This document shows, piece by piece, positions 34,728 to 43,990 of a stretch of DNA of 54,381 bases. The position numbers and the translations under genes were made by a program. The notes below the pieces were generated by a model. That model had not been told where the DNA came from. It saw nothing but the letters and a program-made list of their open reading frames with translations, and did no database searches. Numbering within the stretch: position 1 is the stretch's first letter; every line of letters begins with the position of its first letter. This stretch comes from Planctomycetaceae bacterium (GTDB taxonomy: Bacteria > Planctomycetota > Planctomycetia > Pirellulales > Pirellulaceae): positions 1 to 54,381 of the forward strand of contig PBOG01000280.1 in NCBI GenBank assembly GCA_002724245.1, read 5' to 3'.

Positions 34728-37700
34728 TCAGGGCGCGACCGGCATTTGTTCGACGCGAATATTGTCGATTTCCAGTGAGTTGTTCTCGACGGTCTGTTGC
34801 TTGTAGGTCCCCAGGGCCAGGAACCAGTTGGTTCCCTTGGCCTCGGTATCGTAATAGGGCAGTGGTCGCTTGTTGAGTGGTACCCAGCGCCCGCGTCCAC
34901 GGCCCCGACGCACCGACACGTTGACCGTTTGCGCTTTGGTATCAACTTCAATTTTCAGACCGAACCACTCGCCGGCTGCAGTCAGGTTACCCAGTCCATG
35001 ATCGGCGTCGGCAAAGTTGCGGCGGTCGTTGGGCAACTCGATCGCCATCAGGTCAGCCCGCTTGGCCCAGGCATGCGCGATGGCGATTGGTTTCCCGGTG
35101 AGGTCGGCAATCGACAGTGTGGGTTGATTCTGGAGCGCGCCACGACGAAAGTCAGCCTGGACTGATACCACTCCGGGGGCCACTTGAACCGCGTGCATCG
35201 GCAGCACATCACTCGGACAGGTTGTATTGATGTCGCACCAGGCCCTGCGATCCGGACCGCTGCCGATCACCGACAGCGATGTGTCCCATCCCCGGTTGGC
35301 ATAGCGGGTGTTTTCGTACCAGCCGCTGCGGCCGAACAGGGGTGCTGTACTGCCATTGGCTCCAAAGGCCGGGCTGGAGAAGTCGCAGTGCCAGACCAGG
35401 CGGCCCCGGTCCTCGGCATCATTTAGAGTGATCAATCCGAAATGGTCGGGGGCTCGGAAGCCAGCGGGACTCGGCGACCAGGCGGAGTAGGGTGGTTGCT
35501 CCGTCTCGGTGAACCGGTTGCGGCAGAGGTTGAATCGCCAGGTAGAACCGGCCCGTGGAACGTGTGCAGTCAGGCTCTCCCAGGGGATTGCTGCCCGTAT
35601 TTCCCAGCCTAGTTCACCCACCTCGGTGCGCACTTTGATTCCCGAGTTCCAGTTGATATTCGCCGTCGCGCCGATCGCTTTGGGAGTTTCCTGGGCGTCG
35701 TAGACCACGCCGCGGCTGGTGATACAGAACTGATAGTAGGTCGTTCCCAGGCCGGTGGGATCGAAGAACAGCTCGATCGAGTCGTCACTGAAGCCACCTA
35801 TATCCGGATCGCGCGTGTTTGCCTTGAGCTGCGCAACCAATGGTTCGTGGCACCACGCCTTGAGGTACAGCCACGTGTCGTCCCAGGCTAATTGAAAGTC
35901 TGTTTGCTGCGGGACGTGCTGGTTTTTCAAGGTCCTGGTGATGTGTTGTACAGACGAGTTGGCCCATGTCGAATCATGATTCCACGTGTGGGTTGGAATT
36001 TGCTCCGGTGCCCGCGCTACCCCGCTGGTCGCGACGGGTGCTGCCTCGGCAAGTGCGGTGGTTTCATAACGGGCACGGCTCTTGAGCATGTGTTGCAGGA
36101 TTCCCTCGTCAATCAGGTCCACACGCCGGCGGTAGACGGTGTTGACCGCGGTCGCCTCACGTGCCTGCTCCAGCGTGCGTTGCAGACCACTGAGAAACGC
36201 ACGCGTTCCCAGCCGGTTCCACCACGACCGGGAGTCGTGTCCGCCACCCAGGTGCAGCCAGCGATTCTCGATTGCCGTGTAGAACGCCTTCATGGCTGGG
36301 GCCCCCGGCCCGAAAAAAGACCGGTAGTATTCGTCGAGGGCGACATCGATATCGAGCGTCGTATCGTCGTAGAGCTTCATCCGCCAGTAGAGGTTCATGA
36401 AATCCAGTACCGGACTGGCCTGCGCCACGCCGGCCGGACGCGTTCCGTTGTAGGTTTGCAGGTAGAGGTACTGCAGTTTGCCACCCTGGAATCCGCCGAT
36501 TTTCTGCAAGCTGTGGACATCTGTCACATGCACATGTGGAACCAGGCAGGGGAATGCCCCGTCGGTCATCTCCGGCTTGAGCAGGTACTCCCAGGTGGTA
36601 AAGAAGCGAACCTGGTTCTGGTCGACAAACTCGGCGATGCGCAGGTGGTCGCGGCGTTGTGTATGGGGGTCGGCATAGTACGTGTAGAACTTGCAGAACT
36701 CAACAGCTACGTTGGGCTCGAAAATCAACCCCTCCGGCGGGACCGTGTAGTTGAAGTAGGCGCAGTTGGAAATCATGGCCTGAGGGTGCGTTTTGCGGAC
36801 CTCGCGGGCCACCTCGTTGACGAATTGCCAGACGTAATGGCTGGCGTTTCCTGCGGGGCCAATTCCGGGTCGATATCGTGGGCGACAGTCGGGACATCCG
36901 CACATGTTCGTGTTGTCGTTGGGCATGACCGAGAAGAAGCGTCCCTCCGCACCGCGGTACGCGCCGGGAAAAGGTTCGGGCCGGCCGGCAAAGTAGTCGC
37001 GTGCGATGGCGACCACTTGGTCCCGGAACCCTGTGGCGGTCAGGCACGGCTGCACCTCCATCTGGTAGTTCAGTTGCTGCATCCGCGCGAAGCTCTTGGT
37101 ACTGAACCACTCGGGGTGCGAGTTGCCGAATTGCTTGTCGAAAGAGTTGAACGAGTGGTTGGCATTGTGTTGCTGGCCGCCCCACATGCGATTACGGATC
37201 CAATACAACAGACTCGTTCGCGGATTGACCCACGTGGCCTGAAACTTCTGGCGTTGGTCCCACTGGCTGAAGGTTAACTTTTCCGTGTTGATGAATAGCG
37301 GGTAGATCGAACGGACCGGGAGGTCGGGGCGACGACGAATCGACAGGGCCGCGACGCGGATGTCCTGGGTCCGCGGTACGACTTCACCGAGTACCTCGTT
37401 GGGTAGGTACCACTTCACCCCCAGCTGGTTTTCCAGGAAAGCATGCGCGGCGTAACATGTCCCAATCGGTTGAGCTGCGGCTTGGTACAAGCTGCCGTAG
37501 GACTGGTAGTCGACCTGGGAGAATTCGGGGCCATCGTGTCCCAGTAACACCAACACACCTGGAGCGGTCTGTATTAGGTATTCTTGATGGGCCAGGGGAG
37601 TCGCCGGGATCGCCAGTGCGCGGGTGGCAACGCTTTCTCCGACGAGGATTCGGTTTCCCTCAACGGGGCAGTCGCCGCGGACGATGGGGAGAGTCGCAGC

Positions 37701-37937
37701 GGAGATTTTTTGCAGGTAGTACTGGAGTTCCCAGGCGGCCAGTTGCGCCGAGGCGGTCGGGCGTTGGGCCAGCACGATCGTGGCGTGTGGCTGGCCGTTC
37801 TTGACCAGGTCCAGCTCAGCACCGGAGAGTGTGAGGGCGGGCCAGACCAGGACGGCCAGAGAATAGCCGATCCAGGTGGCGTTGTATGAAGATGATTGCG
37901 AAATCGTCATGGTGGGTGTTTGGTTCTGCCTGGGCAT
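34728..37937 (-). CDS. DUF4838 protein with CBM9-like domain and jelly-roll C-terminus, secreted
   Basis: The protein has 1069 residues. The start ATG at 37937 overlaps the upstream stop as TGATG. A second ATG at 37910 would also give the signal peptide (WIGYSLAVLVWPALTLSG). Residues about 30-600 are DUF4838: N-terminal AAWELQYYLQKISAATLPIVRG, GHDGPEFSQVDYQSYGSLYQ, a Cys-rich CGCPDCRPRY loop and the HYVWQFVNEVAREVRKTHPQ region. Residues about 650-850 resemble the family 9 carbohydrate-binding domain (LAWDDTWLYLKAWCHEP, DDSIELFFDPTGLGTTYYQF, WEIRAAIPWESL). The C-terminal 200 residues form a beta-rich jelly-roll-like domain ending in SLEIDNIRVEQ. It is likely a periplasmic or surface glycan-degrading enzyme, with specificity unknown. 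It is translationally coupled to the sialidase-like gene. Confidence 0.88.
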   Translation of the reverse strand: MPRQNQTPTMTISQSSSYNATWIGYSLAVLVWPALTLSGAELDLVKNGQPHATIVLAQRPTASAQLAAWELQYYLQKISAATLPIVRGDCPVEGNRILVGESVATRALAIPATPLAHQEYLIQTAPGVLVLLGHDGPEFSQVDYQSYGSLYQAAAQPIGTCYAAHAFLENQLGVKWYLPNEVLGEVVPRTQDIRVAALSIRRRPDLPVRSIYPLFINTEKLTFSQWDQRQKFQATWVNPRTSLLYWIRNRMWGGQQHNANHSFNSFDKQFGNSHPEWFSTKSFARMQQLNYQMEVQPCLTATGFRDQVVAIARDYFAGRPEPFPGAYRGAEGRFFSVMPNDNTNMCGCPDCRPRYRPGIGPAGNASHYVWQFVNEVAREVRKTHPQAMISNCAYFNYTVPPEGLIFEPNVAVEFCKFYTYYADPHTQRRDHLRIAEFVDQNQVRFFTTWEYLLKPEMTDGAFPCLVPHVHVTDVHSLQKIGGFQGGKLQYLYLQTYNGTRPAGVAQASPVLDFMNLYWRMKLYDDTTLDIDVALDEYYRSFFGPGAPAMKAFYTAIENRWLHLGGGHDSRSWWNRLGTRAFLSGLQRTLEQAREATAVNTVYRRRVDLIDEGILQHMLKSRARYETTALAEAAPVATSGVARAPEQIPTHTWNHDSTWANSSVQHITRTLKNQHVPQQTDFQLAWDDTWLYLKAWCHEPLVAQLKANTRDPDIGGFSDDSIELFFDPTGLGTTYYQFCITSRGVVYDAQETPKAIGATANINWNSGIKVRTEVGELGWEIRAAIPWESLTAHVPRAGSTWRFNLCRNRFTETEQPPYSAWSPSPAGFRAPDHFGLITLNDAEDRGRLVWHCDFSSPAFGANGSTAPLFGRSGWYENTRYANRGWDTSLSVIGSGPDRRAWCDINTTCPSDVLPMHAVQVAPGVVSVQADFRRGALQNQPTLSIADLTGKPIAIAHAWAKRADLMAIELPNDRRNFADADHGLGNLTAAGEWFGLKIEVDTKAQTVNVSVRRGRGRGRWVPLNKRPLPYYDTEAKGTNWFLALGTYKQQTVENNSLEIDNIRVEQMPVAP

Positions 37938-39256
37938 CAGGGGGACTTGCCGATCGGCAACAATTCAATGCCATCACGCGTTGCGTTGACCCGCAAGCGG
38001 ACCAGAAAGCAACGTTGCGGCGCGGCATGCCGATGGACGTAGGCTAGCAGGATCGATTCATCTTTCAGAAGGGTCAGTTTGCCGTAGCCATAGACCCCGG
38101 GGTCGATCCGGATCGGATTCGACCAGTTCTTTCCGCCGTCTGTACTGAGGAACACGCATTGGCCACCACTACCTCCCGCAGTCAGGACGAGCGTATCGTC
38201 AGCCAGCACCACCAGATGGGGTGCGTATACATACTTCGGCCCAACGCGGCTGATCTGCTGCCATTTCAGGCCGTGGTCATCAGAAATCAGTGTGCCGCCA
38301 TCGGGACGCACTACGAGGACCAGTCGTCCTGTCGACAAGCGTCCCAAGTCTCCTTCGTCGGTGTTCAACCAACTTGTGTCGCTGGGAGTACCCAGTTGGA
38401 GTAAGGCATCGGCATCACCCGAGACGACCAGGTCTGCGGTTGCCACCCGGTCGGTGTCAGGTTTGCGGCGACGGATGACGGATAGCACCTGCCAGGTCTT
38501 GCCGTCGTCGTCGGAACAATGGATCGTACCATCCAGCACACGACTTCCCCGGTTCATATCGTAGGACATCCATAGCAGTCGGCCGCCTGGTAGTTGCAGT
38601 CCGCGCGATCGACCACGGGTGTAGTAATTCCCGGAACTCTGCAGGGGAACGGGGGCACTCCAGGTGTGGCCGTGATCGGTTGACCGAATGACCAATTGCC
38701 GGGTGTTAAGTTTCTGATGTCCGGGTGGCGCCTCGGGAAAGCCATACCAGGAAGCCTGCACGTTGATGATCTGGAGGAGCGTACCCTGGTCGGTCACGAT
38801 AGTCGCGCTGGGTCCGGCGTCCAGTTTGCCATCGAATACGGTCTTCGGTTTGGACCAGGTCAGGCCGTTGTCGCGCGAGCGACAGGCCATGATTCGGCCG
38901 CCGGTCGGGGCCTGGTGCTGGGGATCCAGGCCTGCTTTGCGATAGGGTTCGATCAGATTCGGGTTGAGTTGGATAGGAGTGGCAAAGGATACGTGCCAGT
39001 AACCGGCGGAATGGACAAACAGCAACTCGCCGTTGGCCAACCGGACCACGTCACCCACCCAGCCGATAAAATCACCCAGCCCGGGAAACGGATCGGGGCG
39101 ATTGTGATCAAATCCGGTGACGCAAATGCGCGCCTCACGTAGTGCGAATCCACCGACCTGATCTGGTGCTGCGGCGGCGATCGGGGAGGGGGCCAACAGT
39201 CCGGCGCTGCAGCAGAGGGTCAGAGTGGCGATTGGCACGAGGGTGGCTTTCTGCAT
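37937..39256 (-). CDS. Secreted BNR-repeat sialidase-like protein
   Basis: The protein has 439 residues with a signal peptide (MQKATLVPIATLTLCCSAGLLA). At least five Asp-box (S-x-D-x-G-x-x-W) copies are visible: SRDNGLTWSKP, STDHGHTWSAP, SDDDGKTWQV, SDDHGLKWQQ and STDGGKNWSNP, which define a six-bladed sialidase fold (neuraminidase superfamily). True exo-sialidases carry an Arg triad and Tyr/Glu that I cannot assign safely, so the substrate may be another glycosidic bond. Its stop overlaps the start of the DUF4838-CBM9 gene. Its upstream gap contains an inverted repeat at 39301-39315. Confidence 0.88.
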   Translation of the reverse strand: MQKATLVPIATLTLCCSAGLLAPSPIAAAAPDQVGGFALREARICVTGFDHNRPDPFPGLGDFIGWVGDVVRLANGELLFVHSAGYWHVSFATPIQLNPNLIEPYRKAGLDPQHQAPTGGRIMACRSRDNGLTWSKPKTVFDGKLDAGPSATIVTDQGTLLQIINVQASWYGFPEAPPGHQKLNTRQLVIRSTDHGHTWSAPVPLQSSGNYYTRGRSRGLQLPGGRLLWMSYDMNRGSRVLDGTIHCSDDDGKTWQVLSVIRRRKPDTDRVATADLVVSGDADALLQLGTPSDTSWLNTDEGDLGRLSTGRLVLVVRPDGGTLISDDHGLKWQQISRVGPKYVYAPHLVVLADDTLVLTAGGSGGQCVFLSTDGGKNWSNPIRIDPGVYGYGKLTLLKDESILLAYVHRHAAPQRCFLVRLRVNATRDGIELLPIGKSP

Positions 39257-39300
39257 GTTCAGTCTCCCGAAGGTGGTCTTCTGCTATACCCTATACCTTT

Positions 39301-39315
39301 TGACACCGGTTGTCA
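39301..39315. promoter_or_regulatory. TGACA-N5-TGTCA inverted repeat, possible operator
   Basis: The perfect 5-bp arms TGACA and TGTCA (spacer CCGGT) lie in the 165-bp gap between the divergent sialidase-like (start 39256) and methyltransferase (39422) genes, 45 bp from the former start. A run CTATACCCTATACC (39283-39296) beside it reads TATA-like on the minus strand. A transcription factor site is plausible but unproven. Confidence 0.3.
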
Positions 39316-39421
39316 TTGAATACCGCTTCTCAGCGACCCAGCCGTCAGCCTGGCGGGACGAAACCGTTTTGGGTGTGCTACTGGGAGCGAACATTCCACC
39401 CTGAAACGGGCTGTTTTACGA

Positions 39422-40078
39422 ATGAACTGCCACCCTGTTTGCCCGACCTGTCCGCTTTGTCGTGAAGCCGCCACAGGGATTTTTTATGAGGACCACCGCG
39501 TCTACTACCGCTGTTCGATTTGCTGCCTGGTGTTTGTTTTGCCCGCCCAACGGCTCTCTGCGTCCGCGGAGAAAGCCGAATATGATCGCCACCAGAATTC
39601 ACCGCAGGATCCCCGCTATCGCCAATTTCTCCAGCGGTTATTTGATCCCCTGGCGGCCCGGCTGGCACCGGCCAGCCAGGGACTCGACTTTGGTTCTGGG
39701 CCGGGGCCGACGCTCTCTGTCATGTTCCAGGAATCCGGACACCGGATGAACATTTTCGATCCGTTCTACGCTCCCGACGAGTACGTCTTTCAGCAACAGT
39801 ATGATTTCATCACGGCCTCGGAAGTTGTCGAACACCTCCATGATCCAGCTGGAGATTTGGAGAGGCTGTGGTCCTGCCTGAAATCGGGCGGACTGCTGGG
39901 CATCATGACCAAACGTGTCATCGATCGTGAGGCATTTGCGCGGTGGCATTACAAAGCGGATCCGACGCATGTCTGTTTTTTTGCACTGGAGACTTTCGTC
40001 TGGCTGGCGGAGCGGTGGCATGCGGATCTCGCGGTGCCGGGGAATGATGTGGTGGTGTTCACCAGGCCCTCCCGCTGA
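39422..40078 (+). CDS. Class I SAM-dependent methyltransferase with N-terminal zinc ribbon
   Basis: The protein has 218 residues. Residues 7-35 hold six Cys (C7, C10, C13, then C31, C34, C35) in the form CPTCPLC and YRCSICC, a probable zinc ribbon. A Rossmann methyltransferase domain follows with the SAM motif GLDFGSGPGPTL at about 87-98, IFDPFYAP, FDFITASEVVEHLHDP and LKSGGLLGIMTKR. The sequence resembles the Methyltransf_23 group, whose substrates are diverse. No signal peptide is present, so it is cytoplasmic. It is the only plus-strand gene between the sialidase-like and DUF1501 genes and may be a lone gene. Substrate unknown. Confidence 0.88.
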   Translation: MNCHPVCPTCPLCREAATGIFYEDHRVYYRCSICCLVFVLPAQRLSASAEKAEYDRHQNSPQDPRYRQFLQRLFDPLAARLAPASQGLDFGSGPGPTLSVMFQESGHRMNIFDPFYAPDEYVFQQQYDFITASEVVEHLHDPAGDLERLWSCLKSGGLLGIMTKRVIDREAFARWHYKADPTHVCFFALETFVWLAERWHADLAVPGNDVVVFTRPSR

Positions 40079-40139
40079 ATGGTGATTCAGCAGGTGGCAT
40101 GAAGACGTTCGAGCATTGGGTTGGCAGGGTTGGGCTGGA

Positions 40140-41633
40140 TTATCCCAATAGTTTTTCCACGACGTGACCGGCGACGTCAGTAAGCCGAAAGTCACGCCCC
40201 TGGTGACGGTGCACCAGGGCGGTATGGTCGAGCCCCAACAGGTGGAGCAGAGTGGCATGGAGGTCGTGGATGTGAACACCGTCTTCGGCGATCTGGTACC
40301 CCAGCTCATCGGTCCGGCCGAGGGTCCCGGGCTGGATGCCACCCCCGGCGAGCCAGATACTGAAGGCACCCGGATGATGATCACGCCCTAGACGTGTGGG
40401 TGTGGGTGCTTGCTGGACCATCGGCGTACGTCCGAATTCTCCACCCCAGATGACGAGTGTTTCGTCGAGTAACCCGCGCTGTTTCAGGTCCTTGATCAAC
40501 GCGGCGGCCGGTTGGTCGACCTCTCGACACCGTTGGGGAAGCGCGTGCAGGACATTCTGATCTTTGTCATTGAATCCGTGATGGTCCCAGTGACGATGGT
40601 AGAGCTGGACAAAACGGACCCCCCGCTCGACCAGGCGTCGCGCCAGCAGGCAATTATTGGCAAAGGAGCTGTCACCAACTGCGGCACCGTATTGACGCAG
40701 TGTGGTCGCGGATTCGCGCCCCAGGTCGGTCAATTCGGGAACACTGGTTTGCATGCGAAAAGCCAGTTCGAATGCAGCGATGCGGGCACCGATTTCCGGA
40801 TCGCCGATGTTTTCTTGCTGGATCGTGTTCAAGTCGCGGAGGGCGGCGATTGTTTGCCGCCGGGTGCGGTGCGTGACCCCCGGTGGATTAGAGAGAAACA
40901 GCACTGGGTCTCCGTGGCCGCGAAACCGGACCCCTTGGTGGGCCGTCGGCAGGAAACCACTGGTCCAGTGATGGAATCCCACTGGAGGACCTTCCGGTTC
41001 GCCCGACGCCAGCACGACAAAGCCGGGCAGTTCTTCACTTTCGCTGCCCAACCCGTACGTCAACCAGGAGCCCAGGGCAGGGCGCCCCGTGAACGCGGAT
41101 CCGGCGTTGAAGAACATCACCGCGGGGTCGTGATTGAATTCCTCGGTGTGCATCGACCGCACGATGGCCAGGTCATCCGCGACGGTTGCCAGGTGGGGCA
41201 AGAGCTCGGATAGCTCCGCGCCGGACTGGCCGTGTCGCGCGAAGCGGAATGAGGAACCTGCCAGATTGGGAGTGCCCTTGATGAAGGCGAACTGGTCGCC
41301 GCGGACCAGGTCTGCCGGGACGGGCGTGCCATGTAAGGCGTTCAAGCGGGGCTTGTGGTCGAGTAGTTCGAACTGGGACGGTCCGCCGAGCATAAACAGG
41401 CAGATCACGCGTTTGGCGCGGGGTGCGAAGTGCGGCATCCGGACCGCCAGCGGGCGGTGAAGTGGTGCCGGTTGGCGCGCGGCCCCAGAATTGCGGTTGA
41501 GAAGTGAGGCCAGGCCCAGCGCGCCGACAAAGCCACCGGTCGTGCTGCTGAGAAAATGGCGGCGCGCGGTCACCTCCGCGGCGGCCTCCCGAGGGCAGCG
41601 GTGCGAAGCGGAGTGGCCCCCACCGTCGATCAT
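40140..41633 (-). CDS. DUF1501 domain protein (pair 3)
   Basis: The protein has 497 residues if the ATG at 41633 is used. A TTG 7 codons earlier (41654) sits 5 bp past the end of the preceding gene and is an alternative. The N-terminus contains a Tat-like ARRHFLSSTTGGFVGALGLASLL. DUF1501 landmarks are KRVICLFMLGGPSQFELLDHKP, RPALGSWLTYGLGSES, LVIWGGEFGRTP, and HHPGAFSIWLAGGGIQPG, ending HATLLHLLGLDHTALVHRHQG. It is exported, with function not established, and pairs with the DUF1549-DUF1553 gene at 41659. Its 3' end converges on the methyltransferase gene. Confidence 0.93.
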   Translation of the reverse strand: MIDGGGHSASHRCPREAAAEVTARRHFLSSTTGGFVGALGLASLLNRNSGAARQPAPLHRPLAVRMPHFAPRAKRVICLFMLGGPSQFELLDHKPRLNALHGTPVPADLVRGDQFAFIKGTPNLAGSSFRFARHGQSGAELSELLPHLATVADDLAIVRSMHTEEFNHDPAVMFFNAGSAFTGRPALGSWLTYGLGSESEELPGFVVLASGEPEGPPVGFHHWTSGFLPTAHQGVRFRGHGDPVLFLSNPPGVTHRTRRQTIAALRDLNTIQQENIGDPEIGARIAAFELAFRMQTSVPELTDLGRESATTLRQYGAAVGDSSFANNCLLARRLVERGVRFVQLYHRHWDHHGFNDKDQNVLHALPQRCREVDQPAAALIKDLKQRGLLDETLVIWGGEFGRTPMVQQAPTPTRLGRDHHPGAFSIWLAGGGIQPGTLGRTDELGYQIAEDGVHIHDLHATLLHLLGLDHTALVHRHQGRDFRLTDVAGHVVEKLLG

Positions 41634-41658
41634 GCGCGCGTCCCCGTTGTTCAAGGTT

Positions 41659-43758
41659 CTATCCCTTGGTTATGGTTTCGTCGAGGTTCAGCAGGAGGCT
41701 GGCCAGGATCGTCCAGGCAGCCCACTCACTCCTGTCGATTTGGGCCACCGGCGCCAGGTCAGCCGCAGTGATTAACTTGTCCGCATCGGAGTGGTGGTTG
41801 CGATAGTGGTCCAGTTGTTGTTCGTAGAAGGTGACCAGCCGCGCCAGTTCGAGTGGTTGCGGTCGCCGGCTCAGACACAGGCGAAAGGCGAAGACAATCC
41901 GATCTGACTGGCTGGAGTGGTTCGCCTCAAGGGCCCGTAATCCAAGTGCTGCTGCGCACCGCAAGAAAGCCGGGTCGTTCAGCGTACTCAGAGCCTGTAA
42001 GGGTGTGTTACTGCGGGAACGCCGTACCGTACAGTGCTCCCGGCTCGGCGCATCGAAGATGGCGAAGGCAGGATAGACAGTGGTACGTCTCCAGAACGTG
42101 TACACCCCGCGGCGCGAACGTTCGGCAGCCGCAGAAGTGGGCCACTCTTCCATGTCGAAGCCTCGTGTACCGAACTCGAGCCAGAAACCGGCCGGTTGCA
42201 GCGGGTAGACGCTGGGTCCCCCGATCTGTTGATTCAGTAGTCCACTGGCGGCCAGGGCGAGGTCGCGAATCGTCTCGGGAGCCAGGCGAAATCGCGGCCC
42301 GCGGTCCAGCCAGGGTCCAGCCAGCGGCGGATCTTGCTGGGAGGATCGGACCGAGGTCTGGTTTTTCTTTTGGTGTGGTCTGTACGTCGCTTGCTGGTAG
42401 GTACGCGAGGTCGCAATGAGGCGATGCGTCGCTTTGACTCGCCAGCCCGCATCGACGAACTCACGTGCCAGCCAGTCGAGCAGCGCAGGATGTGAGGGAC
42501 TGTGGCCGCGTTTGCCAAAGTCGTCGCTGGTCGCGACCAGTCCCGTGCCGAAGAAACGCTGCCAATAGCGATTGACCGTGACGCGTCCTGTCAGCGGATT
42601 GTCGCCTGCGACCAGCCAACGCGCCAGGTCGAGCCGATTGGGCGGCCCCGATTTTCCCACGGCGGCGGGAAACGGGTGTAAGGCTGCCGGGACGGCTGGC
42701 GTGACGACTTCTCCCGGGTTGCCGATATCCCCACGCAGATGTACCCGTGTGATGCGTCGTTGTGACCGTTCTTTCAGGACCATCGTGCTGGGTACCGATT
42801 CCAGCAAAGCGGTTTCCGCCTGACGCAGTTTCTCACGTGCTGCGGTTTGCCCTTCAGCCAAATTGGCCAGCGCGCTCCGCAGGCGGTCCCATTCCACCTG
42901 TTGCTCCGGTGACGGGACACGCAGCAGCGGCTCCAGGCTGCTATTGGGTACGCCCCCCGCGACATCTGCCGTCTGGTTAAAGAATGCGTAGAACGCAAAG
43001 AACTCGCGCTGTGTAAATGGATCATAGATGTGGTCGTGGCAATGTGAGCAGGCCAAAGTGGTACCCAGCCAGACGGTGGCTGTTGTGTTGACGCGATCGA
43101 CGATCGCCTTGACCCGATCGGCTTCCGGGTCGACGCCGCCCTCCTGGTTGATCATGGTATTCCGGTGAAATCCGGTGGCGATTCGTTGCGCTCGCGTGGC
43201 CGCGGGCAACAGGTCACCCGCGATTTGTTCCACGGTGAACTGATCGTAGGTGAGATCTGTGTTAAGGGCATTGATCACCCAGTCGCGGTAGGGCCAGATT
43301 GGTCGTCGCACGTCGATGTTGTAACCGTTGGTGTCAGCATAGCGGGCCAGGTCGAGCCAATAGCGTCCCCAGTGTTCGCCGTAGGCTGGCGAAGCGAGCA
43401 GCCGATCGACGACCCGGGCCCAGGCGTCGGGGCGCTGGTCGGCTAGAAAGCTGTCGACTTCGTCCAGGCTGGGAGGGAGGCCGATCAAGTCCAGGGTCAC
43501 GCGTCGCAGGCGTACCGCGGGGGGGGCCGGGGGATTGAAGGTCCGTTGCCCGCGGCGGAGGCGGGCGAGAACAAACGAATCGATCGGGTTGGCGACGCCG
43601 GTCGGTTGATCGATCTCAGGGAGTTGCGGCCGCCTGGCCGCCTGGTAGGCCCAGTGCGTGCGACTCGCGGATCCACTGGGCGCAGCGGCGCGTGTCTTTG
43701 CCGCAGGCGCTGCGCAGCTAAGGGGAATGCCGAGCAGGAGAATGAACCACCGACGCAT
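41659..43758 (-). CDS. DUF1549-DUF1553 protein without N-terminal cytochrome domain (pair 3)
   Basis: The protein has 699 residues with a signal peptide (RRWFILLLGIPLSCAAPAA). DUF1549 starts with NPIDSFVLARL, VTLDLIGLPPSLDEV and YGEHWGRYWLDLARYADTNGY, and ends with a CSHCH motif (C237, C240, H241) in HDHIYDPFTQREFFAFYAFF. DUF1553 (about 360-690) contains NPLTGRVTVNRYWQRFFGTGLV and HPALLDWLAREFVDAGWRVK. A helical insert (about 275-330) links the domains. It lacks the N-terminal haem domain seen at 24182. It is followed by the DUF1501 gene with almost no gap. An inverted repeat at 43787 lies just upstream. Confidence 0.92.
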   Translation of the reverse strand: MRRWFILLLGIPLSCAAPAAKTRAAAPSGSASRTHWAYQAARRPQLPEIDQPTGVANPIDSFVLARLRRGQRTFNPPAPPAVRLRRVTLDLIGLPPSLDEVDSFLADQRPDAWARVVDRLLASPAYGEHWGRYWLDLARYADTNGYNIDVRRPIWPYRDWVINALNTDLTYDQFTVEQIAGDLLPAATRAQRIATGFHRNTMINQEGGVDPEADRVKAIVDRVNTTATVWLGTTLACSHCHDHIYDPFTQREFFAFYAFFNQTADVAGGVPNSSLEPLLRVPSPEQQVEWDRLRSALANLAEGQTAAREKLRQAETALLESVPSTMVLKERSQRRITRVHLRGDIGNPGEVVTPAVPAALHPFPAAVGKSGPPNRLDLARWLVAGDNPLTGRVTVNRYWQRFFGTGLVATSDDFGKRGHSPSHPALLDWLAREFVDAGWRVKATHRLIATSRTYQQATYRPHQKKNQTSVRSSQQDPPLAGPWLDRGPRFRLAPETIRDLALAASGLLNQQIGGPSVYPLQPAGFWLEFGTRGFDMEEWPTSAAAERSRRGVYTFWRRTTVYPAFAIFDAPSREHCTVRRSRSNTPLQALSTLNDPAFLRCAAALGLRALEANHSSQSDRIVFAFRLCLSRRPQPLELARLVTFYEQQLDHYRNHHSDADKLITAADLAPVAQIDRSEWAAWTILASLLLNLDETITKG

Positions 43759-43786
43759 AGCGAATCCAGTTGTTTTGCCCTAGCCA

Positions 43787-43801
43787 GACGGATGATCCGT
43801 C
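43787..43801. promoter_or_regulatory. 15-bp near-perfect palindrome GACGGAT-G-ATCCGTC upstream of pair 3
   Basis: The 7-bp arms around a single centre base lie 29 bp upstream of the DUF1549 start, in a 232-bp intergenic region with no gene. It could be an operator or form an mRNA hairpin near the ribosome site. No second copy was noticed in the window. Confidence 0.35.
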
Positions 43802-43990
43802 TACTTTAGTCGATTGGTGTTATCCAGGCGAACGACCAACGCTGCGACCATGGGTTGTGATTCCCGCGTGGCACGTCAGGGGGTTGGATCTTTACTGGCC
43901 GGTTTGATGTTGCCTGGCTTCGTGGTTCCAGCGGCCACGCGGTTTGCAATCCTGGGTTCTATCGCAGGGAGAGGGTGGATCCAGCGACGG

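Noticed and set aside
35892-37277. 461-residue plus-strand frame opposite the DUF4838-CBM9 gene
   Set aside because: Composition shadow of the minus-strand gene, which has convincing domains throughout.
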